Shown here: piece by piece, positions 21,256-32,970 of the stretch | Numbering within the stretch: the first letter of the stretch is position 1 | How the letters are laid out: every line of letters starts with the position of its first letter | NCBI GenBank assembly: GCA_910591455.2 | Contig: OU342816.1 | Location: 4,048,476-4,112,475, forward strand | From: Pholis gunnellus | Lineage: Eukaryota > Chordata > Actinopteri > Perciformes > Pholidae | Length of the DNA stretch: 64,000 bases | Direction: 5' to 3' | The notes under the pieces: model-generated | What the model saw: the letters and a program-made list of their open reading frames with translations, nothing else | Databases searched by the model: none | What the model was told of the DNA's origin: nothing | Position numbers and translations under genes: made by a program

Positions 21256-21561
21256 CAGAACCATATATGAATGAATGAATGAATATACTGTATGTGTGTG
21301 TGTTGTTAGAGGGGGGTATTCAGGTCTCGCTTAGACCGCAGGGCTCCAGCTGGTGCAGCATGGGGACCTTCTTTGTGTCCCATGAACTCCCCCGCACCTT
21401 CCCTTGTCTTCACCCTGTCCCCATGCACGCACACATCAACACCACCTCACCTCCCCCTCCCACCCCTGACTCCCCCTGTCTCCCACTAACAGGATTAGAG
21501 GACGGAAGGTGCTCGCTCGGCAGACCTCAGGACATTTGTGAGACGGAAAGCAATAGAGGTG

Positions 21562-21568
<7 letters not shown>

Positions 21569-21602
<34 letters not shown>
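21569..21602. repeat. (TG)n microsatellite
   Basis: About 17 TG units. Confidence 0.95.
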
Positions 21603-21604
<2 letters not shown>

Positions 21605-21924
21605 AGACTGGGGCTTAGTGGGAAATCTCTCGTGTATGTAGCTCTGATGGACCCCAAAAGCTTTGAGACGGTGGCCCCCGAGGGACGAGAGACACAACTG
21701 GGACTGAGTCTGTCTCTGTGACCATGTGTCTAAGCATGCTGTGTGTGTTTATTAAACAGTATATTAAAGATAACAATGATTGTTCACCGTGTATTATTAT
21801 TATTAATGCTGTGTGTTTGGGATATAAATGTCCCGCTCTTTACTGTTTGCAGCTATTGAAATTTTGTTTAACATCTTTTTTCATGTTTCTCTTTTGTTTT
21901 TAACTCTATTATCTGTGTTTTTAT

Positions 21925-22020
21925 GTGTATTTTTATCGTACTCCGCCATCTTGACCAGGAACGTACTTGCAAATGAAATTTATAATCTCACGGGGATTAC
22001 CCTGGATAAATAAAAGTTAA
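21925..22020 (+). repeat. Retroposon-like 3' tail
   Basis: ATCGTACTCCGCCATCTTGA, CAAATGAAATTTATAATCTC and GGGGATTACCCTGGATAAAT resemble the frequent fish ending 'CTCAATGGGACTTACCTGGTTAAATAAAGG'. The upstream body is not recognisable. Confidence 0.5.
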
Positions 22021-23299
22021 AGGCCCCCCAAAGTACATACAACTTATACTTATTATAAATATATCATCAAACTCCAGCTGCTACAAATCTCTTGAGATAG
22101 AAAAACAATTGTGACAAAAAGTAGATCAAATATTAAAACGGGGACGGTGACTTAAAAACATAAAGAAACATCAACATTTAACAAATTACCAATTTATATG
22201 CCATAACATATTGGGTGTATTTCCTTTCATACTATATGAGGTACCTTTCTTTCATACTTCTATCCATCATTCAGTTGTAAAAAAGACAAATGTTACATTA
22301 TTTTTTTTGTCTATAGCCTTTGGTCGAAGAGATAAAACATTAAGTCCTCATACAGGAGATCAACGTTTCCTCAAACTACGGTTTGTATGATATCTTACAA
22401 AAAGGTACTTGTTTTTATAAAAGATCGTGAAATACTTGTGTCATTTACGGTCTTGATACGATGACAAAATGGGACTCTAACACTCCCATTTGCAGTCTAC
22501 GCATCCTCGTTCCTGTCAGCTAACTCTGTCAAGAAGCCTCTTCAGCCAGAAAGCTGCATTACATAACCTGCAGGTTCACGCTCTCCATCGGCCGGAGAAA
22601 AAAATAATTTAACATTCATTTCCCTTTGTCCCCTCAGCTGGAGCAGCTGTCCCGGTCGTCCCGTCTGAGGAGTCCTCTTCACGCTCGTTATGCCATCAGA
22701 ATGTGGTTGAATGCATGTGCCTCAGGTGTAACTCTGCCGGTGTTCACGGGTCTGTGTTGTATGTATGAGACTGACTTTCCCCATGAATGCCATATTGTCA
22801 CAGGCGGTGTGCTTCAAAAGCTGGATCCAGACGGGTTGAGGAGGGGATCACTCATAGTGTTTCTCTCTGAGGAAATGGGACTGCCCTGAGCGTTTGTATC
22901 AAGTCACCTGTTACTCTTGTGTGTCTGCAACCATTGCTCAGATAGTGGATGATGAGCCCACAGTCCACTGTCAAGACCTGTTGGAAAAAAGCAAGACAAA
23001 AAAAAACCTGTTGAGTCTGGTACTGTTTGCATGAGTCAGCAGCCATTTAGCGAGGCAGTTGGTAAGAGTGAGCTCTCCTAAATAAGTGAATAAGTATCCA
23101 TTTAGTGCAGGAGTTCATATTCTTTTTCACCTTTACATTCTCCTCATCCCCAAGCAAAAGGCCATGGAGGGCCAAAACCAGTGAAAAGCAAAGCTCAATG
23201 AACAGCAATAGTTGTGTTATTGTGTGGCCCAAACAATATCCACTAATAGTAATACATACAGTACCTGTTTAGCTCTTTTTATGGATGAAGAATTGCCTC

Positions 23300-23495
23300 T
23301 CTGGCAGAACACAGCAGGTTTTTTCAATGACAGTTTTTCTGACAGCAAGAAAATATCTTTGGTGTTCCACAAGGGAGTTGCTCGGGCCCACTTTAATTTT
23401 TATTTCTATAACTGATTTAACTCATGTTGTTAGAAATGCAGTAGTTATGCTTGCAGATGACTTAACATTGTTTGTGCTTCACCGACATTAGTGGA
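23300..23495 (+). pseudogene. Decayed LINE reverse-transcriptase fragment
   Basis: From 23361 the frame encodes GVPQGSCSGP, the conserved RT motif before the second catalytic block. After a one-base frameshift the continuing frame encodes GPTLIFISITDLTHVVRNAV followed by VMLADDLTLFV, where LADD stands in place of the usual YADD. An upstream segment in the original frame encodes VFFNDSFSDSKK, resembling the strand before GVPQGS in fish LINEs. The order and spacing fit a non-LTR retrotransposon RT (jockey/CR1/L2/Rex-like group), but frameshifts and stops show it is dead and heavily truncated. The clade is not determinable from this fragment. Confidence 0.75.
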
Positions 23496-23959
23496 GTCGA
23501 GAGAGAATCTGTATGTTTCTTTACATTTGGCTTGTTCTGTCTTTCTCGTTTTATTGTTCTTGTGTGGACCCCATAGAGAACGCATTGTGGGAGCTCATGT
23601 GGATCCAGATAAAGAATATGACGCATATTATCGCACGTCAGTTTCTCCACTTTCCCAATGTTGATGTGCGTCAATGTTCCAGAAAAGAAGCAAATTTAAC
23701 ACATTCACTTCCTGGATTGGCACATCTATCTATTGTACATTGAGTAGTACTTAAGTCTCTTTTTGGGGGATTTTAATGTTCTGTTCTGACTTTTCCCAAA
23801 ACTGTTGAAGATGTGTTGCATGTATTTAAAAACAGTTTCAGATTTATAGATTATCCCATCATCTCTCCTCTGCTGTATCATCATGTAACAGATGTTTCCA
23901 GACTAGTGATGTCCGACCTGCACCTCGTGTGCTGCAGCAGCACGGGTCCACCTCTTGCC

Positions 23960-24130
23960 TTTGGACCCTGGTTTCTGGAGAGGCCTACCTGCCAGCGCCG
24001 GGCACATCGGGAGGGCCGGCGCTCTCATTACAGCTACAATGAAATAATTATGAATGCCGCGCAGAGACCTCATCACAGGAATATCTATTGTATTATTTAT
24101 TCAGCCAGTCCCCTGGTTCAGGGGGAGAGA
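23960..24130. promoter_or_regulatory. Candidate conserved non-coding element
   Basis: Non-repetitive block with GAAATAATTATGAATGCC and TCTATTGTATTATTTATTCA inside GC-richer flanks (GCCAGCGCCGGGCACATC). The homeodomain-type cores and lack of repeats suggest regulation. Inference only. Confidence 0.3.
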
Positions 24131-24815
24131 ACACATATAAACTTCCAGCCTCGCTCCTCTCCTCCTCACTCAAGCTCTTGTTTGCTGCTCAAAGCAGAGG
24201 CGCTCGCTCTCTTTCTTTCATTCTATCTTTTTCTTTAGCTCTTTTTTTTTCCTTGTTGTTTTTTGTTCCGAGATGAGGCACAGGGAGCATCCTTCGGGGC
24301 CCCGAGGCCTTAACACGGTCCGGCCTGCCAGCTGTGGACGCTCTGCACTTGCCCTCATCTTTATTTTTTTATTTGCCCTCTCTTGTGTTTCCATGTTTTT
24401 TTTCCACTTTTGTTGTTTCTTTTCATACAACTGGAGCAGCTGGATTTTACCAAAGGACTACAAACAAGAACTTACTGGGATTTGTGGGATGTACTCTCTG
24501 CTTTTATTGACACAAGGCGAGATGTTTACAGCATATAAAGGATGTAAACATCTTTATGTGCATATCGGACACATGTGGCATATTCTGTATTATTTTCAAA
24601 TGGCTGAAAATCGACACCCCTCGATCAGGTCTGCAGGATAATGTTGCACGACGGCCACACAGACGGGTGAAGAGCAACTTTGTTTTGCAGAGCACAGAGG
24701 GTCACGGAGGACGATGCTGCAGCAGCAGCAGCATGCATGCTGCACAATAGGACTCATTCAGAGGCAGCGCTGGATGTGGAGGTGGTGCACGAGTTGATGG
24801 ACAACAAAGAAGGAT

Positions 24816-24817
<2 letters not shown>

Positions 24818-24849
<32 letters not shown>
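24818..24849. repeat. (GA)n microsatellite
   Basis: About 16 GA units. Confidence 0.95.
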
Positions 24850-24850
<1 letters not shown>

Positions 24851-26685
24851 AATGGAGTGGCTGGGATGACAGCTGCATCATGGGGATCAGGAGGGAGGCG
24901 TCGCCTGGGGCACAACAGGTGAGTGATGCTGCCGGCCGGCTGACTGTCCGGCTGGTCGACTGGAGGCACTGAGCGGTGGCTAATTATTACTGATTGGTTC
25001 TCTTGGCTGACGTGCTGTTTGAATGAAGCTTACAAATAAGTAGGTGACACAAAATCAACACCAAGTGACCCTGTCAGTGATGTTTATGACATTCACCAAC
25101 AAGCTATGCTTCAGAGTGTCATCGTCTCTTTTTACACTTTTGGGAGAATGCTCAAAAAAACAACAGGATTAAAGTGAAAGCGTTAGCATGAAGCTAACTA
25201 ACTAACTAACGGGCCCAAAAGAAAAGGTTAAATCAACGAACAGGCCCAAAGTCAGATGTATTCCTTCAGTGTGTGTTTGAGTTGCTGCTGCACAGCCTCT
25301 GAGTGTCGTGTTCTAACGGATCTCGTTTCAAAAACACAAGTTGATAGAATCGATTAAACAAGTTATTATAAAGACAATAATGTTCCTGACATCTGTGATT
25401 CCTTAAAAAAGAGTTTTACCAATCCAGTTTCAACTCTACAGAACAAAACAAGGCATTCAATTCGTTTAATCTGAATTTGCTAATGTGTTCATATGTGTGT
25501 ATTTCCATATCCATGTGTATGCATAGCAGAACTATTTTACATGTTTTAAGGGATTTCATCTTTGTTGTTTTCACTACCTGATCAAATTCTTCACTTAGTT
25601 TCTATTTTTATTATTTAGTGTTTGTGTTTTGCAAAGCGCATTGCAATTAACACTTTAAATGAGTTATTTATACATACATATCATTCTTATTATAATTATT
25701 ATTATTATTACTAGTTTAGAATGTGTTTTTTTTTGTGGGGGGGGCATTATGTGACACTTAAATATAACAAACCTAACCATGACCAGGCTCTCCTTTCATT
25801 CCTGACTTGTTTTACAGTAAACTCTCTCTATGCTGTCTTACTCAGTAACTCAGGCTTTAATGCAGGATGAGTTCTTATAAGTTTAAACTTTAATTAAGGG
25901 ACAAACGTCCCGTCAGAAATGTCCTTCAGACATGTGAAATGAACGTCTTGTTCGCCTGCTTCTCTGCAGACATCTCTCTGTTAATATGAGTTTTATTTAT
26001 TCCACTCTGGCTGCAGCTCTCTCTCTCTCTCTCTCTGCCGGGTTAGGAAGCAGCGCTGCTCGCTGCGCTCTGCTGGGACAGTTTGGGTGCTGCTTGGGAC
26101 GCGAATGAGCGCGCCCCATCAATAATGCAGAATGTTTCCGTGGTAACTGCCTGGCAACCAGGGGCGCAGCGCCTGCATCCTGTATGGGAGAAAGAGAGAG
26201 GGAGTGAATGAGAGGGAGAGAGAGAGAGGGTGAGACCACGAGAAGAGGAGGACAAATGGGTGAGAGAAAGAGGTTTCTGGAAAGGAGAAGAAATGGATGA
26301 AGGCAGGAAGATGAGTGAGGGGAGATGGGAGGGGTGGACTCTCATGGGCACTCTTCTCTCTGACATGTGTGTGTCCTATAGGCCATCAAACAGTGTGCAC
26401 TTTAACTCCTCACACACACACACACACAGCAGCAAATGATTCAATAAAAATGTTTACATAAAACATTACCATAACATCATTACTGTGCACCTGTAGAGAT
26501 GGTGGTCGTGTGTGCTTGTGTGATTGTATTGATCTTAGTTTTTTGTTGTGATGATCAAATGTCGTCACAGGATATAATATTTAATAATTCATGTCTATTT
26601 CAACCAAAGCGTAGTGAGCTCACATGAAGCAATGCAAGCTGTAACTGCTGCTAAAACATGTCAATTCACCAACATGATCCTTTAG

Positions 26686-26885
26686 TATTGGCTCAACGTT
26701 TCAGGGAATATGCTCATTCGCTTTATGGAAAGTTACATGAAGAGGATTGATACCTGTGTACAGAGGCGATTAGCGTAGCTTAGCATAACGACTGGCAACA
26801 GGGGGAAACAGTTAGCCTAGTTGTGTCGAAATTAAAAACAAAACAAAAATCACCTACCAACACATCTAAAGCTGAGATGATTTAA
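26686..26885 (+). repeat. Interspersed repeat family C (single copy here)
   Basis: GCTTAGCATAACGACTGGCA, ACAGGGGGAAACAGTTAGCC and CACATCTAAAGC form the recognisable core of a very common fish repeat ('gcttagcataaagactggaaacagggggaaacagctagc'). No coding capacity. Class is not determinable from this copy. Confidence 0.65.
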
Positions 26886-27039
26886 CACATTGTGAATGCA
26901 TTAAACAAACAAAATAAAACAAACAAAAAAGCAAACACTACAATTTGCGGTTTCACATGGAGTTATGTGTTGTAACGCTGTGTGTGTGCGTGTGCGTGTG
27001 TGTGCATCCAGCAGGCCAGCAGCCGGTTACAGATTCTCT

Positions 27040-27170
27040 CTCTCTGTGTTTAAAACATTCATTACTCACCTCCTCCCCTCATTTGTACCAGTGAATTATT
27101 AAACGCTCACCTATTTTTTAATTATTCAAATGGTAGATATCTGCCTCTTTTTTGTGTTAATCTCGGGTTT
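27040..27170. promoter_or_regulatory. Candidate conserved non-coding element
   Basis: GTGAATTATTAAACGCTCAC and TTTTTAATTATTCAAATGG lie in non-repetitive sequence with no coding frame. Inference from homeodomain-type cores only. Confidence 0.27.
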
Positions 27171-27375
27171 AAAGTCGGGTCACCTTTGGTGCTGATGGAG
27201 CAAATCCTCCAAAGTCTGAAAAAGATTTAAATACATTTCAACTATGGGAAAATATTTACATTATTTTTCGTCAACTTAAGTCTTACTTGGTGTCACTTCT
27301 CTAACTTATTCAAATCAGCCTCGTTTTAAGGTATGAAGGTTGCTTAAGACATGATTTATGCTTGATGCATCCGTG

Positions 27376-27560
27376 AGTGAACAGAGGGTTGAGAGAACAT
27401 AGGGTTGAGGAAGCATAGGATTGAGGGAACTTCGAGTTAAGGAAACATAGGGTTGAGGGAACATCTCACTGAGGGAACATAGTGAGATATTCCCTAAACC
27501 GAATGTTCCCTTAACCCTAAGAGAAACAATGGCTGAGGGAACAAAGTGTCTAGGAAGCAA
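27376..27560. repeat. Degenerate minisatellite, about 18-20-bp unit
   Basis: Repeats of GAGGGAACATAGGGTT with variants run through the block, for example GTTGAGGAAGCATAGG and CACTGAGGGAACATAG. Late units are partly inverted, with TATTCCCTAAACC and GTTCCCTTAACCC at about 27488-27518. Confidence 0.85.
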
Positions 27561-29283
27561 AGGGCTAAGAGAACAAAGGCCTGACCCCGTGCATTGGGCC
27601 TCCTCAGGCTCTCTGTCTCTGATGGGACTCTCCCTCTCTGATTAATACTTGATGCTGCTATGATAGCTCTCATGCTATTTGGTGTATGTTTGAGACTATG
27701 GGGAGATGTCCCTCTATGTGTGTCTTTAAGTGTGTGTGTGTGTGTTTTTAATAGAACTTTGTCAGGGTGATTAGGGCCACATGTTATTATTGATTGGCAG
27801 ACCACTTGAAGTGCAACATCATCATAAATAATTCTTCTGCCTTCCAGAATAAACTATCACCTTCGTTGGCTGCCCCAACAGTGTTCCATTGAAGAGGGGA
27901 TGCATTTTTTATGTTTTTACTTGACCTTAATTTAAGTTGTACAAGAGCGATTTCTTATTTACGAGCTCTCGAGGAAATCAACAGATGTGCAAACCATTTG
28001 AGGCACCCAGTGTATATATACTGTGTATGTATTAAATAGGGAATACCTCATCTATAATCAGTCTGTGTGCTTTTTAGAAAGTTGAACATACTCTCTATTT
28101 GCTATCTTGCATTTGACTGCAGCTTTGATTTTAAGTCTTTTCACTGATGTAAAGTTTATTTCTAAACATGCACTAATCACATTCAGCTTGCAGAATATCT
28201 CTGTGTATTAGCAGTGCTGGCATTTCTCTTTTAAATCAAGGGAAACTTACAGAACAGTACAGAATAGTTTGCACACACCAAAGTACATTAACTTAAAATG
28301 TCTGTCACAAATTAAAAGATAAATAATTGAAGTCAACACCCTAATGTGGGAGATAATAGTGCTGAAAATGGTAAATTGTGATTCGCTGACTAAAACCTTT
28401 AATATTCTAAGTTTGTGTTCAAATTGTTCAAAGGCCTCAGTATGAAGCCTATTTTTTGCACACAAGTCATGACAGACGTGTCTTTATTAAGCCATGTTCC
28501 CCCAATGCGGCAGCCACAAGACAGTGACTTCCCATGAGAGAGTATGAATATTTAATAATAAAAGTTAATGTTGTTTTCATTCTCGTTTTACCGCCTGCAG
28601 TCACATGTTCAGGAATGATGGGTATTTTAGGAAAGGAATTTGTCTACAGCTTCACAGGATTCTTCCAAAAACCAAAGTGTTTGTAAGTAGAATGAGACTC
28701 TTTTAAATCGTGTTGTTTCTCACATCCACCAACAGTTCCAGGTTGAGAGGTTTGATTCCCTCCGTGACCGAAAATAGAGCAAACAGCAAATCTAGAGGAA
28801 TGAATAGAAATAGAAGTGTAACATGTGCTGCTGTGTTTTCAGACATTGTCTGTTGCATCAGTTTAAGTCACTGTAAGAAATGTCTACAGGCTTTCAACAT
28901 TTTTCTTTTTGTGCAATTTTGTAAATTAAACAGCAACTTTTAACTGCAATTTCCTCCAATATAAATTTCCTTACTTACAAGATGAAGATTGTGTGTGAAT
29001 GCAAATATTGCAAAATTCTGAAATATATTTACTTTATACTCTTTCCTACATTTTTAAATTTCAGACTCTTTTAAAATTGGCACTATTGTTAGGCTATTTT
29101 ATTGTCTTGCTTTTCATCTGGCCTGCCATCTTTTTTTTAAGTATACATGTCATTTTTTTCCATTGTTTTTTAGTTGTTTCTTGAACACTGAATGTATGAA
29201 ATGTCCTAAGTCGCCTTGCTTTGCTCTAACACTAACCCTCCAACATGGCTGCCGGTCCATACATCACGTCATTTAAAAGCCCT

Positions 29284-29310
<27 letters not shown>
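29284..29310. repeat. (CA)n microsatellite
   Basis: About 13 CA units. Confidence 0.93.
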
Positions 29311-29314
<4 letters not shown>

Positions 29315-29544
29315 GTTCAAACAGAAACTAACACACACTAACCGCACACTGAGGACCGGATATAAAGAAAGAGCCGGGCCAATGGGGGGATAAAAGTCTC
29401 TCTAAGCGTTTTTCTGCATGTGAAGTCGGTCGCTCTGCCTTCTGGGATGCTCTGCTGCCTGTTTGATGCCTTTGAGACGGCCTCATCCATATTGCATCGT
29501 CTTTACCATGAGCTCTGATCGCTCCTCATAGAGACATAAAGCAG

Positions 29545-29848
29545 CGCAGAGAGAGGATGTGAAGGGAGGGGGGGAGGAGCTGGGAACAGGAAGGAGAAGA
29601 AGGAACACAGAAGACGAGGAAAATTAGGAAGAAGAGAGGAGAAGATGGGAGGACAAATTGGGAAGAAAATCAAAAGGAGGAAGAGAGTAATGGGAGGAAA
29701 GGAGAGGAAGGGAGGCGATGAGAAGGAGAGAAGGGGGAGGATAAATGGTGACAAGTTGGGGGACGAAGAGGAGGAGGAGGAAATGGAAAGGATGAGAAAT
29801 AACACTGGAAAAGGAAGATTCCAAAAAGCATAAAAAAGAAAGGGAGAC
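29545..29848. repeat. 300-bp polypurine (G/A) strand
   Basis: The plus strand is overwhelmingly A and G with few pyrimidines, built from GAGGA, GGAAG and AGAAG words with no fixed period. The open frames on both strands here are consequences of the composition. Confidence 0.9.
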
Positions 29849-31561
29849 GCTTTTATCGTAAATGACACACCCGAAACAACACACACACACACAGACACAC
29901 ACGCAACAACCTCCTGTCCCTCTGCATTAGGAGCTGCCTGGGGGCATGCGAGGCAGAGAGATACTGAGAGAGAGAGTAGAGTGGTGGATGGGGGGGGATC
30001 GGTCTGTTAAGAGCCATCATCTAACTAAAGGTTCGGTCCGAGGGAGCCAATGGGAGCGGCCCTGTCACATGACATAGTGTGTACTTTGTCGCTAATCATA
30101 GAGGTGCTGCAGCGATGACGTATTATTGTAGCCAACAGGAAGTTAGTGTCACTAAAACTAAAACACATTTGTAAAACGAGGGAACAGGAAGTGCAAAGAC
30201 GCTGAGTCATGTCTGGGTTTTAGGACTCGGTCCTGCAGCTCTCTCTCCTCACAGTTGATGCTGGCCACAGAAGTCTCTTACAGCATGAAGTTCAGGTGAA
30301 GTAATGAGGCCTCAGATCTGGCTACAAAATCTAGATGTGACAAAGGATCCTGTAATGCGTATAAATAGTACAACATTTTAAGGGCATTCATGATGACACA
30401 TTTAGGCTTTATCTGCATGTCATGGGTCCTAATTCCCAGAATGCAATCCAACCAGCTACCTACCGCTGCCCTTCTAGAACGTTTCTGTGAACTTTGACTT
30501 TCAACATCATAACAATAAAGTTTAGTCTAATCTAAACCAATAATGTTTGAAATCCACCCTGGAGCTTGATTCTGAAACAGAAATGATATTAGCGAGTATG
30601 TTTTTAATTTACATGTTTTCTGTAATTATTAGTACCTTTTCATTGAAATGAAACTAATCAAATCTAACTTCTAATCTAAACTAATCATGTTTTAAAGAAC
30701 GTTACAAAGCTTTCACCACATACTGTTCTGGTGGAAAAACATCTATTTAGTTTTGATTGATAGAATCATTGTTTGATATATTAAAACAACTTTTCAATCT
30801 CCAAAGGAGCAACTGGTTTGGTCGCTTATACACAGTAAAACATGTCGTCAGTATAACGTTATCATATCTTACGTATAATAATTTTGTGTTCTCTATAATA
30901 TTGTGGCATTTTTATATTACATAGGTGGAATCTTCAAATACGCCGAGTGGGCTTTCTGCCTCTTCCTGCACTGTGATATTATTGTTACGTTCGTTACGTT
31001 TGTGTATTTATTAAATTGGGCAAAATAAAATAAAACTGAAACAACAACAAAACTAAAAAAACATGTGAGTGACAAAACTGCCAATAAAGTACTGACACTG
31101 ACACACAAACTAACATATTCCAAGAGAACACTAGTGGAGTTAAAAAACAATATACAGTAAATCCAACTGATCCACTATTAAAAAGGACAATCATACTTAT
31201 GGCCTTCAGAACGAGTCCAATAAAAAGGTAATACGTATGAATAAATGATTCAAAAACAGATTCAAAACTACATCTGGTATCACAGAAAACATGCAAATAA
31301 AACAAACTCCCTCATATCATTTATTATTGTATGTTGTTCTGCTTCACAATCGCCATTCATGTAAAAAAAGTTCCAATCAGAGAGCGAGAGATGAAGGAGG
31401 GAGGGATGAAGGAGGGAGGGGGCGAGGGAGGGATGATGGGGTCTTTAGTGGTTGTGTGATCTCAGCCACCAGTTCCACAGCTGGTGCACCAGCAGGCAGC
31501 CCAGCCTGGCCATATGCTGCCTGGGCTGCTCCCATTGCTCCCATTATCCTCGGTAGAGGAG

Positions 31562-31582
31562 CCCCCCCCCCCCCCCCCCCCC
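31562..31582. repeat. Poly-C tract
   Basis: About 21 consecutive C. Confidence 0.93.
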
Positions 31583-32109
31583 ACCTCCACTACGATGCTC
31601 TCATTACTCCCCTCCTCGTCCTCCTCCTTCACCACCATCTCCACCACTCTTGGCCCTCACGAAGACTTCTGTGGTGCAAAACATATATACAATATATATA
31701 TATACATATGTTATTGCATCAGAACGCCTTTATTGTTTTCTTTTAAATTTGATGTTAGAGGGTTTGTAGAATACCATGAAAAGTTGTTGCGTATGTTGAT
31801 GCTGATCCTGATATATGACGCTGTCCTGTTAAAAGAGGAATCAGATCAGAAAACACTGATATTGGTCATTGGGATTTAGATAAAATAAAAACGGTTTCAT
31901 TGTTTAGTTTTGAAAGACTTCTTAGTTTCCTTTCTGGTAAAAACTCTGATGTGCTCTCAATGTTATTTTAATTTTCATGTTTCCTGCAAAATGCTCGTGC
32001 TGATACCGACGCATCGAGAAGAAGAAGTCTTTATGAGATGAACCAAACTTTCAACTAACATCAACGTAAACCCTCCACATCATTATCAGACAATTAGAGC
32101 AACGGATGT

Positions 32110-32410
32110 ACTGTAAAGAGCGTGGAAGTATGAAGAGTGAGAAACTATGATGAGTGAGAAAGTATGAAGAATACAAAAATAAAAAGAGTGAGAAAGTATA
32201 ACGAGTGAAGCGTATAAAGACTGACAAAGTATGAGTGAAGCGTATGAAGACTGAGAAAGTATGAAGAGTGAGAAAGTATAAAGAGTGGAAAGTATAAAGA
32301 GTGAGAAAGTATGAAGTGTGAGAAAGTATAAAGAGTGAAAACGTATAAAGAGTGAGAAAGTATGAGTGAGAAAGTATAAAGAGTGAGAAAGTATGAAAAG
32401 TGAGAAAGTC
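32110..32410. repeat. Minisatellite, GAGTGAGAAAGTATGAA-type unit
   Basis: About 17-bp units of the form GAGTGAGAAAGTATAAA repeat with substitutions and partial deletions through the block. The array directly precedes a family-B copy. Unit length varies and there are no unique spacers. Confidence 0.93.
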
Positions 32411-32469
32411 TGTTTGGTGCAGGCAGAAGTTAGGTTGAATCGGTCGAACAACCTTCACCCAGTAGACCG

Positions 32470-32970
32470 ATGTTTGTGTGAAAACCAAGTAAACATTGAC
32501 TCATCATACCGTAGCTTTATGGCGTAACTTTAGTCTTTACTTCCGTCAGTTATGTAACAAACGTACATATTTTAACCCAAACCACGATATTTTCCTAATC
32601 CTAACCAAGTAGGTTTGTTGCGTCAGTAAATGTAAAAACTAAATAAACCTATATTGTATGTTTATTTTGAAAAGACACGCTCTTTACGAACTCCCGGTGT
32701 TATTATAACGAAAACGTGGACTTATTAATCACGTAACTTCCCTACTTCTATAACGTCACTTCAGGAGTTATTTTAACCCAAACCACGATCTTTTCCTGAA
32801 CCTAACTAAGTCGGAAGTTTATTTTGAAAAGACTGTATGCATGCTACAAGCAAAAATTGACACGAGTTGCAAGACTTTCGTGAGAGATTGCCAAAAAAAA
32901 TGTTCTTAATATATCATACAAACCGTTGTATACGGTGATGTTTTAAGATTTAAGCTGTTTGACCCATCCG
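32470..32970 (-). repeat. Interspersed repeat family B, two nested copies
   Basis: On the plus strand the landmarks appear inverted and twice: ATTTTAACCCAAACCACGAT near 32570 and TATTTTAACCCAAACCACGA near 32770, each followed by TTTTCCTAA(C/T)CCTAAC and by TTTATTTTGAAAAGAC. The block ends with TATCATACAAACCG and GTTTGACCCATCC. The repeated body suggests a local duplication or insertion of one copy into another. Confidence 0.75.

Larger units (their letters stand above)
18200..23295. other. Intergenic, gene-free
   Basis: Contents are a family-B copy at 19620-19800, candidate regulatory islands at 19080-19230 and 20000-20190, a repeat fragment at 20500-20585, a SINE fragment at 21190-21255, a (TG)n tract at 21569-21602 and a retroposon tail at 21925-22020. 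A degraded family-B-like segment lies at about 22330-22500. No coding exon is recognised. The stretches 18200-19080, 20200-20500 and 22500-23290 show nothing I can name. Confidence 0.65.
23500..26680. other. Intergenic, gene-free
   Basis: Contents are a candidate regulatory island at 23960-24130, a (GA)n tract at 24818-24849, short (AACT)n near 25195-25210, an ATT-rich tract near 25690-25715, a (CT)n tract at 26018-26036 and a purine-rich strand at 26184-26336. A 141-codon frame at 23813-24238 has no recognisable homology. Nothing else named. Confidence 0.65.
26886..32099. other. Intergenic, gene-free
   Basis: Contents are a candidate regulatory island at 27040-27170, a minisatellite at 27376-27560, a (TG)n tract near 27731-27745, a (CA)n tract at 29284-29310, a polypurine block at 29545-29848, a C22 tract at 31562-31582 and (TA)n near 31690-31706. 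Octamers ATGCAAAT occur at 28999-29006 and 31291-31298. The stretches 27830-29000 and 30000-31400 hold nothing else I can name. Confidence 0.65.

Noticed and set aside
32110..32410. CRISPR-like array of short repeats
   Set aside because: Units are contiguous and degenerate with no unique spacers, and the genome is vertebrate; it is a minisatellite.
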